Positions 39,329 through 48,576 are shown, counted from the stretch's first letter. The stretch: 64,000 nucleotides of DNA from Bacteroidota bacterium (GCA_016718875.1 JADKBL010000017.1:1-64000); one strand, 5' to 3'. Program-made: numbers and translations. The notes: generated by a model not told the origin, from the letters alone.

Positions 39329-40663
39329 ATGCCAAAAATTGAAACGGTAGATTCCTCATCATTGTCCACCAGGAAAACTGTAATCTCAGTCTCCATAATT
39401 GCCATGCTGTTTTTTATTTTTGGCATCACAACCTGGATAAATGCTATTCTTATCCCATATTTCAAAATATCATGTGAACTGAATAATGTCCAGTCGTTGC
39501 TGGTGGCATTCGCCTTTTATATTGCATATTTTGTTATGGCTGTCCCTGCAGCTCATCTGCTTGAGAAGGTTGGTTTCAAGAAAGGTATCATGATAGGTTT
39601 CTGGATAATGTCCCTGGGCGCATTGATATTTGTTCCCGCAGCTCTTACACGCACCTATGCAGTATTTCTTCTAGGACTCTTTTCAATAGGTACCGGACTC
39701 GCCATCCTGCAGCCTGCAGCCAATACCTATATTACTATGCTTGGTTCAAAGGAGAGGGCAGCCCAGAGGATGAGTATTATGGGCGTCTGCAATAAAACTG
39801 CAGGTATCATCGCACCTCTTCTTCTGGCTGCAGTCATACTCAAACCCACCGATACTGAGCTGTTCAACCAGCTTCCAAATATGGATGAAGCTGCCCGAAA
39901 TGCTGCATTGGATGAAATGATTAAGAGAGTTATTATTCCATATTCGTGTATGGCGGCGGTCCTGTTCAGTCTGGGTATTTTTGTACGATATTCCATTCTT
40001 CCCGAGATAAATACCAGTCAGGATAATGCAGTGACCTCCGATAATCAATCGGAAAAAACAAGTATCCTGCAGTTTCCTCACACAATACTTGGTGCTTTTG
40101 CAATATTCCTGCATGTAGGTTCCCAGGTAACAGGTATAAACACTGTTATAAATTACGGGCAGTCACTTGGATTACCATTGCTTGAAGCAAAGGTTTTTCC
40201 TTCCTATATTCTTGGTGTAACAATGTTTGGATTTCTCCTTGGGATAGTATTGATCCCGAAATTCATAAACCATCTGAAAGTGCTCCGTATCTGCACCACT
40301 TCAGCTCTTTTGCTTACAATAGTATTTTTTATGGTTCATGGCAGAGAAGTAACATTTCTCAACCATAAAGCTGATATTTCCATTTGGGTGCTTGTGGTAC
40401 TTGGACTTTCCAACTCGCTTATGTGGTCAACACTCTGGCCCCTTGCCCTTAACGGACTTGGAAAATTCACAAAGATGGGTGGGTCGATACTTATTATGGG
40501 ACTATGCGGTAGTGCTATTGTACCTATCACATATGGCTATTTTGCAGACATTTACAGTCCGTTTGCAGGTTATGCGGTACTTTTCCCGTGTTATATCTAT
40601 CTTGTATTTTATGCCTACAAAGGTTATCGTGTAAAGAGATGGTCATTAAAATCAGAAAAATAA
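39329..40663 (+). CDS. FucP-type sugar:H+ symporter (MFS)
   Basis: This is a major facilitator protein of about 444 residues with twelve predicted membrane helices in the inner membrane, of the L-fucose/glucose/galactose permease subgroup. The first helix ISVSIIAMLFFIFGITTWIN has the FFxxG(I/F)xTWxN pattern of that group, followed by the YFVMAVPAAHLLEKVGFKKG loop and GTGLAILQPAANTYITMLG. The central cytoplasmic loop is short. Import of L-fucose would link the GH95 fucosidase with the cytosolic dehydrogenase and lactonase; substrate choice is inferred. The start at 39329 (MPKIETV) avoids the intergenic repeat. Confidence 0.85.
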   Translation: MPKIETVDSSSLSTRKTVISVSIIAMLFFIFGITTWINAILIPYFKISCELNNVQSLLVAFAFYIAYFVMAVPAAHLLEKVGFKKGIMIGFWIMSLGALIFVPAALTRTYAVFLLGLFSIGTGLAILQPAANTYITMLGSKERAAQRMSIMGVCNKTAGIIAPLLLAAVILKPTDTELFNQLPNMDEAARNAALDEMIKRVIIPYSCMAAVLFSLGIFVRYSILPEINTSQDNAVTSDNQSEKTSILQFPHTILGAFAIFLHVGSQVTGINTVINYGQSLGLPLLEAKVFPSYILGVTMFGFLLGIVLIPKFINHLKVLRICTTSALLLTIVFFMVHGREVTFLNHKADISIWVLVVLGLSNSLMWSTLWPLALNGLGKFTKMGGSILIMGLCGSAIVPITYGYFADIYSPFAGYAVLFPCYIYLVFYAYKGYRVKRWSLKSEK

Positions 40664-40686
40664 AAGTATGGAGGTTAGAATCATCT

Positions 40687-40730
40687 TACCGTCGTACCGT
40701 CATACCGTCATACCGCCGTACCGTAATACC
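40687..40730. repeat. 8-bp tandem repeat (TACCGTCA type)
   Basis: Five and a half octamers in a row: TACCGTCG, TACCGTCA, TACCGTCA, TACCGCCG, TACCGTAA, TACC. Non-coding, between the permease and oxidoreductase copy 5. Confidence 0.85.
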
Positions 40731-40787
40731 AACCCTTTTTATACCAGAAACCAACTCATAACAACATAAACTTTTAAATAACACATC

Positions 40788-42158
40788 ATGACAAAACGAA
40801 GAGATTTCATTAAGACCGGAGTTCTGGGAACAGCCGGTCTGGCAATTGGGGGCCTTGGCTTCAGTGCAAGGTCATATTCCTCAATCCTTGGTGCAAATGA
40901 CAGGATAAATATGGCAGTGATAGGCCTCAGAGGACGTGGAGGCGATCATATTAATTCATGGCTGGCACTTAAGGAGAACAGGAATGTATATCTGAAAACA
41001 ATATGTGATGTAGATGAGCAGTTTTTTGCTGAGAAGGGAAAACCCATTCAGGAAAAGAACGGTGTTAAACCTGTCACTGAATGGGATATGCAGAAAGTAT
41101 TTGCAGATAAGGAGATACACGCAGTTTCTATAGCAACTCCAAACCATTGGCATGCTCTGGCAACAATATGGGCCTGTCAGGCAGGGAAACATGTATTTGT
41201 TGAGAAGCCGGCATGCCATAATCTGTTTGAAGGAAGGAAGATGATCGAAGCTTCCAGAAAGTACAATGTAAGAGTACAGACCGGAACACAGAACCGCTCA
41301 ATTCCTAACGTTCTGGCAGCAATGAAATTCCTTCATGATGGTGGTATAGGCGAAGTATTTATGGCCAAGGGTAATTGCTATAAACCCCGTGATTCATTCG
41401 GAATAGCTAAAGACGGAACTCCTCCTGATACCCTTCATTATGACAGATGGTTGGGGCCGGCACCATATCGTCCTTACAATGAAAAACGCCTGCACTATAA
41501 CTGGCACTGGTTCTGGGATACAGGAAACGGTGATACAGGCAACCAGGGCCCTCATCAGTTCGACATAGCCCGCTGGGGCCTAAACAAAAATGAGCATCCT
41601 GTTTCAGTGTATTCAACAGGCGGAATATTCGGTATCGATCCTGATGAATGTGCTCAGGAGACACCGAATACCCAGACTTCAATCTTCAAATATACCGATG
41701 GTAAAATACTTGAATTTGAAACCCGGGGAAGATATACAAATGGCGAATCAAGTCTTGATATCAGAATTGGAAACACTTTCTATGGAACAGAAGGCTATAT
41801 GGAGCTTAACGAGGGAACATGGAAGGCTTTCAGGAAGAGGGAAAAGGAACCTTTTGCAGGATCTGCCACAGCCGAAAAGAAAGCTGAACCAACCGGTTAC
41901 CTGGCTTCTCCCGGTGGAACGGAACATTATGCCAACTTTATTGATGCAATCAGATCTGAAAAAAACGAGACTCTGCATGCAGATATTATTGAAGGACACA
42001 TGTCTTCCTCACTTCCCATCCTGGCTAATATTTCATACAGACTTGGTCGAGAATTAAGATTTATGGGAGACTATGAGAAGTTTGCCAACGACCCGGAAGC
42101 AGATCTGATGCTTACAAGGGTTTACCGCAAACCTTATGTGATAGGTAACGAAATATAA
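40788..42158 (+). CDS. Tat-exported Gfo/Idh/MocA oxidoreductase, copy 5
   Basis: This 456-residue protein has the signal KRRDFIKTGVLGTAGLAIGG and the same SARSYSSILGANDRIN linker as copy 4. The Rossmann strand is MAVIGLRGRGGDHINSW, with VSIATPNHWHALATIW, catalytic HVFVEKPACHNLFEG and HYNWHWFWDTGNGDTGNQGP with the His motif QGPHQFDIARWGLN. Copies 4 and 5 are closer to each other than to the rest, which suggests duplication with the permease gene now between them. Confidence 0.88.
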   Translation: MTKRRDFIKTGVLGTAGLAIGGLGFSARSYSSILGANDRINMAVIGLRGRGGDHINSWLALKENRNVYLKTICDVDEQFFAEKGKPIQEKNGVKPVTEWDMQKVFADKEIHAVSIATPNHWHALATIWACQAGKHVFVEKPACHNLFEGRKMIEASRKYNVRVQTGTQNRSIPNVLAAMKFLHDGGIGEVFMAKGNCYKPRDSFGIAKDGTPPDTLHYDRWLGPAPYRPYNEKRLHYNWHWFWDTGNGDTGNQGPHQFDIARWGLNKNEHPVSVYSTGGIFGIDPDECAQETPNTQTSIFKYTDGKILEFETRGRYTNGESSLDIRIGNTFYGTEGYMELNEGTWKAFRKREKEPFAGSATAEKKAEPTGYLASPGGTEHYANFIDAIRSEKNETLHADIIEGHMSSSLPILANISYRLGRELRFMGDYEKFANDPEADLMLTRVYRKPYVIGNEI

Positions 42159-42163
42159 TCAGA

Positions 42164-42257
42164 AGGCACAAAGGCGCAACGGCTCAACGGCACAAGGGCA
42201 GCCAGGTTCCCCTCCTGGGAGAGCCTGTCCCGCGTTAGCGGGAGGCAAGGGGTGGGT
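42164..42257. repeat. 8-bp tandem repeat followed by a GC-rich hairpin
   Basis: The first part is octamers GGCACAAA, GGCGCAAC, GGCTCAAC, GGCACAAG, GGC. The second part folds as CCTGTCCCGC-GTTA-GCGGGAGGC, framed by CCCCTCCTGGG and AAGGGGTGGG. It lies between oxidoreductase copy 5 and the SGNH gene and is non-coding. Confidence 0.7.
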
Positions 42258-42295
42258 TTTATTAATTGTATAACGCATACTAATAGTTCTTTATA

Positions 42296-43057
42296 ATGGA
42301 TAATAACAATAACTCTCGACGTAGTTTTATAAGAAAAGCAGCTATCGGCTCTTTGATGGCAGCATCTGTCCCTGAAATAGTTTCAGCGGCCATGGTAAAA
42401 GATACTGTAAAAAAGATTCCATTGCAAAAAGGCAATACAATACTATTTCAGGGCGATTCAATTACCGATGCAGGTCGAAACAAAGAAGATAATTCATTTA
42501 ACACTTCAAAGGCACTGGGAACTGGTTATGCAATGCTTGCTGGGGCAGCCCTTCTTGAAAAGTATGCACCGCTGGATATTAAGGTTTATAATAAAGGTAT
42601 TTCCGGGAACAAAGTTTACCAGCTGGCTGAGCGGTGGGATGCTGATTGCCTGAATATTAAACCCGATATTCTCCGTATACTAATTGGTGTTAATGATTTC
42701 TGGCATAAGCTTAACGGAAACTATGACGGGACCGTTGATGTTTACAGGAAAGATTTTATTTCTCTTCTGGAAAGGACTATTAAGGCATTACCGAATGTAA
42801 AACTGATTATATGCGAGCCATTTGCAGTAACAGGTGTTAAGGCAGTGGATGACAAATGGTTCCCTGAATTCTATGAATATCAGAAAGCAGCGAGGGAAAT
42901 CGCACTCCAATTCAATGCCACATTCATTCCTTTTCAGAAAATTTATGATGAAGCCTGCAAAAGTGCCCCCGGTGCATATTGGACGCCAGACGGAGTACAT
43001 GCTTCATTGGCCGGAGCACAGCTTATGGCTGAAGCATGGCGCAGTGCTATTAAGTAA
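42296..43057 (+). CDS. Tat-exported SGNH/GDSL hydrolase
   Basis: This 253-residue esterase has the signal SRRSFIRKAAIGSLMAASVP. All SGNH blocks are present: nucleophile Ser in TILFQGDSITDAGRN, the Gly in KGISGNKVYQLA, Asn in ILIGVNDFWHKL and the Asp-His pair in YWTPDGVHASLAG. It probably deacylates glycans in the periplasm or at the surface. It sits 34 bp before a sialate O-acetylesterase gene, which also removes acyl groups, so the two may be expressed together. Confidence 0.88.
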   Translation: MDNNNNSRRSFIRKAAIGSLMAASVPEIVSAAMVKDTVKKIPLQKGNTILFQGDSITDAGRNKEDNSFNTSKALGTGYAMLAGAALLEKYAPLDIKVYNKGISGNKVYQLAERWDADCLNIKPDILRILIGVNDFWHKLNGNYDGTVDVYRKDFISLLERTIKALPNVKLIICEPFAVTGVKAVDDKWFPEFYEYQKAAREIALQFNATFIPFQKIYDEACKSAPGAYWTPDGVHASLAGAQLMAEAWRSAIK

Positions 43058-43091
43058 CTAATAAGAATTAAATGTTCATAAAATAAGCATC

Positions 43092-44513
43092 ATGAAGAAA
43101 GTTTATTCGTTTTTTACAGCATTCATTATCATTTTCCTGATATCCTCAGGGAACCTCTTTTCACAACCAAAATTACCCTCAATCTTCGGAGATAATATGG
43201 TTCTGCAGCAGCAAACTGATGTTTCAATCTGGGGAACTGCAACAAACAATTCAACTGTAAAGGTTACTACTTCCTGGAATAAAAAGAGTTATACAGCCAA
43301 GGCAGGCAATGATGGCAAGTGGAAATTAAAAGTGTCAACTCCTTCGGCCGGTGGACCATATGAGGTTTCAATAAGTGAAGGAAAGACTGTTACACTGAAA
43401 AATGTTCTGATTGGTGAAGTCTGGGTATGTTCAGGACAATCAAATATGGAAATGCCTGTTAAAGGTTATATGAATCAGCCGATCATAGGTTCAAATGAAG
43501 CTATTGCAACTTCTAACAATCCTAAAATCAGGCTGTTTACCGTAACCAAGGCAACAAACCTGCTTCCTCAGGACGATTTTACAGGAAGCTGGAAACTATG
43601 TGAGCCGGAAAATGTAAGTCAGTTCAGTGCCACAGCATACTTCTTCGGATTAATGCTGAACAGGGCTCTTGATGTCCCGATAGGGCTTGTTAATACTAGC
43701 TGGGGAGGAACCCGTATCGAGCCATGGATCAGTGAGGATGGTATTAAGAAATTTGATTTTGTAACTCTCCCTGATAAGAATCAGACAGGCACTCTGTCAC
43801 CACAGACCCCGACTGTTTTGTTCAATGGCATGATCAATCCCATGGTAGGCTATGGTATCAGGGGTGCAATCTGGTATCAGGGCGAATCAAACCGTAATGA
43901 ACCCGACAAATATGTGAAGCTGCTTCCAGGAATGGTTGAAAACTGGAGATCGCTTTGGGGAGTGGGTGAATTTCCTTTTTATTATGTGCAGATTGCTCCG
44001 TATAATTATGGTCTTACCGGATTGAATTCGGCATATCTGCGTGAAGCTCAGCTTAAAGCAGCTTCTGCAAGTAAGAACATCGGAATGGCCGGTACAATGG
44101 ATATAGGTGAGGAGTTCTGCATTCATCCTGCCGATAAAAAAGCTGGTGGTGACAGACTGGCTTATCAGGCACTTGCAAAAACATATGGTAAAAAAGGCTT
44201 TGCTGCCGAAGGTCCGGTACTTAAGGAGATGAAAATTGAAGGCCAGATGGTAAAGCTGACATTTGACAATGCTGTTAACGGATTAACAGCATTCGGCAAA
44301 GAACTTTCTTGTTTTGAAGTTGCCGGTGCAAATAAAATGTTTTATCCGGCAAAGGCCTTCTTTTCAGGAGGAGGAGTTGTTCTTATTTCGCAGTATGTTG
44401 GTACTCCGGTTGCAGTACGTTACGCTTTCAAGGATTTTATTATTGGCGACCTTTTTAATACTGAAGGACTGCCGGCTTCATCATTCCGCACTGATGACTG
44501 GCCCGTTGAATGA
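43092..44513 (+). CDS. Sialate O-acetylesterase-family exported esterase
   Basis: This 473-residue protein has a signal peptide (SFFTAFIIIFLISSGNLFSQ). The N-terminal beta-domain (LPSIFGDNMVLQQQTDVSIWG) is typical. The catalytic Ser lies in EVWVCSGQSNMEMPV, the oxyanion region in GAIWYQGESNRNEP and the His in the DIGEEFCIHPADKKAGGDRLA segment. The family removes O-acetyl groups from sialic acids and, in bacteria, from xylan and other glycans. No sialidase or NanA is present, so sialic acid is not necessarily the substrate. Confidence 0.9.
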   Translation: MKKVYSFFTAFIIIFLISSGNLFSQPKLPSIFGDNMVLQQQTDVSIWGTATNNSTVKVTTSWNKKSYTAKAGNDGKWKLKVSTPSAGGPYEVSISEGKTVTLKNVLIGEVWVCSGQSNMEMPVKGYMNQPIIGSNEAIATSNNPKIRLFTVTKATNLLPQDDFTGSWKLCEPENVSQFSATAYFFGLMLNRALDVPIGLVNTSWGGTRIEPWISEDGIKKFDFVTLPDKNQTGTLSPQTPTVLFNGMINPMVGYGIRGAIWYQGESNRNEPDKYVKLLPGMVENWRSLWGVGEFPFYYVQIAPYNYGLTGLNSAYLREAQLKAASASKNIGMAGTMDIGEEFCIHPADKKAGGDRLAYQALAKTYGKKGFAAEGPVLKEMKIEGQMVKLTFDNAVNGLTAFGKELSCFEVAGANKMFYPAKAFFSGGGVVLISQYVGTPVAVRYAFKDFIIGDLFNTEGLPASSFRTDDWPVE

Positions 44514-44587
44514 CCCCCATTCCGATAGCTATCGGAACCCCAAGGGGGGCTTAAGGAGATGGCAAGTCCCCCTTGGGGGATTTTTTG
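44514..44587. repeat. C/G-rich palindromic element, copy 3, with nested palindrome
   Basis: The arms CCCCAAGGGGGGCTT and AAGTCCCCCTTGGGGGATTT match the copies at 7391 and 39150. The left arm is interrupted by an 18-bp perfect palindrome, TTCCGATAGCTATCGGAA (44520-44537), that is absent from the other copies and looks like an independent insertion. Confidence 0.75.
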
Positions 44588-44623
44588 GTAATTTTTTTAT
44601 AAACATCTATAAATATCCGAATT

Positions 44624-45982
44624 ATGAGTAAAAACAATCCTAAAACATTCAGCAGGAGAGGATTCATAGGAACCTCCTCTGCAGCACTTGCAGGACTTAC
44701 AATAATTCCTTCTCGTGCTGTCTCCGGGCTGGGGCATATAGCCCCGATCGATAAGCTTAATATTGCCGGTGTGGGTATTGCCGGGATGGGTCGTGTCAAT
44801 CTTGAAAATGTTGAGAAGACACAGAATATTGTTGCTCTGTGTGATGTTGACTGGAGAGAACCGACTCAGAAAATTTTCAAAAAGTATTCCGGTGCCAAAC
44901 AGTACAAAGACTACCGGATTATGCTTGACAAGCAGAAAGATATTGATGCTGTAATAATAGCGACTCCTGATCATACTCATGCCATTATCAGTATGGAAGC
45001 CATGAGAAGAGGAAAGCATGTTTATACACAGAAGCCTCTTACCCAGACTGTCCATGAAGCCCGCGAGCTTGCCAAAGCAGCAAAACAGTATAAGGTTGCA
45101 ACCCAGATGGGTAATCAGGGTCAGGCATCAGACGGACCAAGGCGTCTCAGGGAAATGATTTGGGATGGTGTTATTGGTCAGGTTCGTGAAGTCCATGTAT
45201 GGACAGACAGGCCTAATAACGGATTCCTTAAGATATACTGGCCGCAGGGTGTTAAACGTCCTTTGGATACCCCTCCGGTACCTGCAGAGCTCGACTGGGA
45301 TCTTTTCCTGGGACCTGCACCTGAAAGGCCATATCACCCTGCATACCATCCGTTCGTTTGGAGAGGTTGGTGGGATTATGGTTCCGGTTCTCTGGGGGAT
45401 ATAGGCTGCCATTCACTCGATCCGATATTCAGGGCATTAAAACTAAAGTACCCGACTACAGTTCAGGCTGTTTCAACACTTGTAAACCCCGATACCTATC
45501 CATCAGGCTCAATTGTAAAGTATGAGTTTCCTGCCAGGGAGAACATGGATCCCGTTACTCTTACCTGGTACGACGGAGGCTTAAGGCCAATGCTCCTTAA
45601 GGAGATGGACTCAGGAATGACACTGGGCGTTGGTGGAACATTATATGTTGGTGACAAGGGTTATATTCTTGATGACAAGATCCTTCCAAAATCACTGCGC
45701 GATTCTTATACACCGCCAAAACCATCAATTCCAGCTTCTCCCGGACATGAACAGGAATGGATAGATGCCTGCAAAGGCGGACCAGCAGCAGGCTCTGACT
45801 TTGAATGGGCAGGCCCTCTGACAGAGACAGTTCTTCTTGGAAATGTTTGTCTTCGCCCTGAACTGAAGGAGAAGCTTAGCGGAACGGTTCTGAGATTTGA
45901 TCCTTCAAAACCTGGATTCACAAATATGCCCGAAGCTGATGCATTCCTGCACCATGAATACAGGAAGGGCTGGACATTGTAA
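44624..45982 (+). CDS. Tat-exported Gfo/Idh/MocA oxidoreductase, copy 6
   Basis: This 452-residue protein has the signal SRRGFIGTSSAALAGLTIIP. The Rossmann strand is LNIAGVGIAGMGRVNLENV, followed by VIIATPDHTHAIISMEAM. The catalytic segment reads HVYTQKPLTQTVHEAREL, so the Glu of EKP is Gln as in copy 1. The C-terminal domain has LDWDLFLGPAPERPYHPAYH and WDYGSGSLGDIGCHSLDPIF. This subgroup is common next to glycosidases in Bacteroidota and Planctomycetes. It ends the carbohydrate region. Confidence 0.87.
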   Translation: MSKNNPKTFSRRGFIGTSSAALAGLTIIPSRAVSGLGHIAPIDKLNIAGVGIAGMGRVNLENVEKTQNIVALCDVDWREPTQKIFKKYSGAKQYKDYRIMLDKQKDIDAVIIATPDHTHAIISMEAMRRGKHVYTQKPLTQTVHEARELAKAAKQYKVATQMGNQGQASDGPRRLREMIWDGVIGQVREVHVWTDRPNNGFLKIYWPQGVKRPLDTPPVPAELDWDLFLGPAPERPYHPAYHPFVWRGWWDYGSGSLGDIGCHSLDPIFRALKLKYPTTVQAVSTLVNPDTYPSGSIVKYEFPARENMDPVTLTWYDGGLRPMLLKEMDSGMTLGVGGTLYVGDKGYILDDKILPKSLRDSYTPPKPSIPASPGHEQEWIDACKGGPAAGSDFEWAGPLTETVLLGNVCLRPELKEKLSGTVLRFDPSKPGFTNMPEADAFLHHEYRKGWTL

Positions 45983-46012
45983 ACACAATTATCAGGCTAT
46001 TAGTCAGATATT

Positions 46013-46029
46013 TGTATAAAAATTTGACA
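46013..46029. promoter_or_regulatory. Near match to the TGTC-N9-GACA site, upstream of the ABC permeases
   Basis: TGTATAAAAATTTGACA has the half-sites TGTA and GACA with an A/T-only 9-base spacer, one mismatch from the exact palindromes at 53955 and 58906. It lies 70 bp before the first permease start. No GG-N10-GC promoter is visible downstream, so its role is less sure than that of the other two. Confidence 0.4.
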
Positions 46030-46045
46030 TAATTAAAGTATTATT

Positions 46046-46082
46046 TGCAGCATTTGACGCTTGTAAACGTCATTATGCTGCA
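46046..46082. promoter_or_regulatory. Imperfect palindrome in the permease leader
   Basis: GCAGCAT pairs with ATGCTGC and the inner TGACG with CGTCA around a short loop, leaving a one-base bulge. It ends 17 bp before the start codon, so it could be an operator or an RNA hairpin that affects translation. Confidence 0.35.
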
Positions 46083-46098
46083 TTTAATATTTTAAATC

Positions 46099-48477
46099 AT
46101 GATCAGAAATTTCTTCCTCATCGCTTTCCGTAATATTTCAAGACAGCCTGGTTTTACAATAATAAATATAACGGGACTGGCGGTCGGACTTGCCTCTTCA
46201 TTACTGCTGCTTTTATGGGTAATGGATGAACTCAGTTTTGAAAGGTTCAATGAAAAGGCTGACAGGATATACAGGGTGGAAGAAGATCAGTTTTATTCAG
46301 GTCAGCGGTATCACGTTACTGTCACTCCTTTTCCATGCGGCCCCGAATGGAATGAGAAAATACCTGAAATAGAGGAACATGTTCGCATACATCCATGGAT
46401 GCCAAGGATGCTTTTCAGGAGCGGAGACAATGTTTTCTATGAGACATCTGTTGTTGCTGCTGATTCAACTCTTCTCAAAGTGTTTTCTTTCAAACTTTTA
46501 TATGGTGATCCCTCAACTTTGCTCAATGATCCTCATTCGCTTGTAATCACGAAAAAGCTTGCACAAAAATATTTCGGAGAGGAAAATGCCGTCGGCAAAT
46601 CAATGATAATTGAAAATAAGTACCAGTTTATGGTAACCGGTGTACTGGCTGACCTCCCGGGAAATTCAATGTTCAGTTTCGATGCTGTTTTTCCTTTTTC
46701 ATTTTTGAAGGAGACCGGTTCATATGATCGTAACTGGGGGAATAATTCCATTTTTACATTTGTTCTTCTTTCAAATGGAGTCGATGTAAAAGGCATTGAT
46801 AAGAAGCTCACCGACATTGTTATAGAGCATATGCCAGAGACTACAATTAAATACCTCCTGTTCCCTCTTACTGACATCCATCTTCATGGGCAATTCGGGT
46901 TCACCGAATCGAAGGGACCGGTAATAATTGTGATCATATTTTCACTAATTGCCCTCTTTATCCTGCTTATTGCCTGTATTAATTTCATCAACCTGGCCAC
47001 TGCAAGGGCTGCATCGAGAGGCAGGGAAATAGGAATAAAGAAAGTATCAGGGTCAGATAAACGGTCACTTGTTTACCAGTTCATGATGGAATCAATGATG
47101 CATGTTTTTGCCGCAATGTTAATAGCTCTCATTCTAATTGGCCTGTCAATCGGACTGTTTAATAATATTTCGGGTAAACACTTTGCCCTCACTGATCTTT
47201 TGACGTTCCGCTTTATGGCATGTTTTATTCTAACAGGGTTGACAGCAGGTTTTATATCGGGTATATACCCAGCATTTTATATGTCTTCAATTAATCCTGT
47301 TAATGTCCTTAAAGTAGAGGCTCTGTCAGGCAGAGGTAATGGGCGACTCAGGCAGACACTTGTCGTTGTGCAGTTCACGCTGTCAGTTATTATTGCCATT
47401 GCAGCTGTTTTCATGTATCGTCAGCTGAAATATATGCAGGATAAAGATCTCGGGTTTGACAAGAATAATCTTATCGGTATTCAGATGGCCGGAAGCATGA
47501 GGTCAAAATATTACTCTCTTAAGAAAGAACTCCAAAAGGATAATCTTATACAGGGAGTTACAGCTTCATTATGGAATCCTGTGAATATCGGCAGTAACTC
47601 CGGGGGAGCAAGCTGGCCCGGCAAAGATCCTGACAAACATGTTCTTATAGGTACTTATGCAACTGATTATGACTATGTATCCACAATGAAGATGGAACTG
47701 GTCTCCGGTCGGGATTTCTCAAGAGATTTTACTTCAGATATGGCACGGGATACTACAGGCAATTTTCTTGTGAACGAAGAGGTCGTCAGAATAATGGATA
47801 TAGGTGATCCTGTTGGCAAAAGCTTCAGATTCATGGGCCTTAACGGTACAATTGTCGGTGTAATGAAAAACTTTCACTTCAAGGGAGCTGACCAGCCTAT
47901 TGAACCGGTTGCATTTGCCCTTACCGATACGAGTTATCTGCATATGATACTCATCCGTCTGACTCCCGGAAATATTCCGGGATCACTTAAGGCAGTAGAG
48001 AAAGTATGGAAGGATGTTATTCCTGAATATCCGCTTGAGTACACATTTATTGACCAGGACTATGAAAACCTTTTCAGATCGGAGTCACGCCTTTCAATGT
48101 TACTGAAATACTTTACTGTACTCGCACTTTTCATTGCCTGCATCGGATTATTTGGCCTGGCATCATATACAGCAGAAAGACGGACAAATGAAATAGGTAT
48201 CAGAAAAGTAATGGGTGCCGGTAACTTATCGATCATCTATTCCGTCTCAAAAGAGTTCCTGTTACTTATTGTTATTTCATTAACAATAGCATTTCCGGCA
48301 GGATGGATCATTATGAAGAAACTACTGGCACAATTCCCGTACAGAATCGATCTTGACTTTATGATCTTCCTGCTTATTGCTGCAGCATCAGTAGCAATTG
48401 CTATGCTCACAGTAAGTTTTCAGGCATTCAGAGCTGCAAGGATCAATCCTTCAGAGGCACTTAAAATTGAAAAATAA
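46099..48477 (+). CDS. ABC transporter permease, double FtsX/MacB type, copy 1
   Basis: This inner-membrane permease of 792 residues has the duplicated layout typical of Bacteroidota. Helix 1 (FTIINITGLAVGLASSLLLLL) is followed by a MacB-like periplasmic domain, then an FtsX block (IACINFINLATARAASRGREIGIKKVSG). A second periplasmic domain and a second FtsX block (ERRTNEIGIRKVMGAGNL) end at INPSEALKIEK. With the ATPase, HlyD adaptor and TolC protein encoded at 55.5-58.8 kb it would form a MacAB-TolC-like efflux or mechanotransmission complex. It is the most divergent of the three permeases. Confidence 0.88.
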   Translation: MIRNFFLIAFRNISRQPGFTIINITGLAVGLASSLLLLLWVMDELSFERFNEKADRIYRVEEDQFYSGQRYHVTVTPFPCGPEWNEKIPEIEEHVRIHPWMPRMLFRSGDNVFYETSVVAADSTLLKVFSFKLLYGDPSTLLNDPHSLVITKKLAQKYFGEENAVGKSMIIENKYQFMVTGVLADLPGNSMFSFDAVFPFSFLKETGSYDRNWGNNSIFTFVLLSNGVDVKGIDKKLTDIVIEHMPETTIKYLLFPLTDIHLHGQFGFTESKGPVIIVIIFSLIALFILLIACINFINLATARAASRGREIGIKKVSGSDKRSLVYQFMMESMMHVFAAMLIALILIGLSIGLFNNISGKHFALTDLLTFRFMACFILTGLTAGFISGIYPAFYMSSINPVNVLKVEALSGRGNGRLRQTLVVVQFTLSVIIAIAAVFMYRQLKYMQDKDLGFDKNNLIGIQMAGSMRSKYYSLKKELQKDNLIQGVTASLWNPVNIGSNSGGASWPGKDPDKHVLIGTYATDYDYVSTMKMELVSGRDFSRDFTSDMARDTTGNFLVNEEVVRIMDIGDPVGKSFRFMGLNGTIVGVMKNFHFKGADQPIEPVAFALTDTSYLHMILIRLTPGNIPGSLKAVEKVWKDVIPEYPLEYTFIDQDYENLFRSESRLSMLLKYFTVLALFIACIGLFGLASYTAERRTNEIGIRKVMGAGNLSIIYSVSKEFLLLIVISLTIAFPAGWIIMKKLLAQFPYRIDLDFMIFLLIAAASVAIAMLTVSFQAFRAARINPSEALKIEK

Positions 48478-48576
48478 TCTTACTGCATCATTTATGTTTT
48501 TTTTCTGTCTTTAAATAAAAATAGTAAAAAGTGTAAAAGAATTTAACATCAGAATAACCCTAAAACCACCTTACAA

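Noticed and set aside
40687..40730. CRISPR array
   Set aside because: Repeat units are 8 bp with no spacers and no cas genes nearby; it is a simple tandem repeat.
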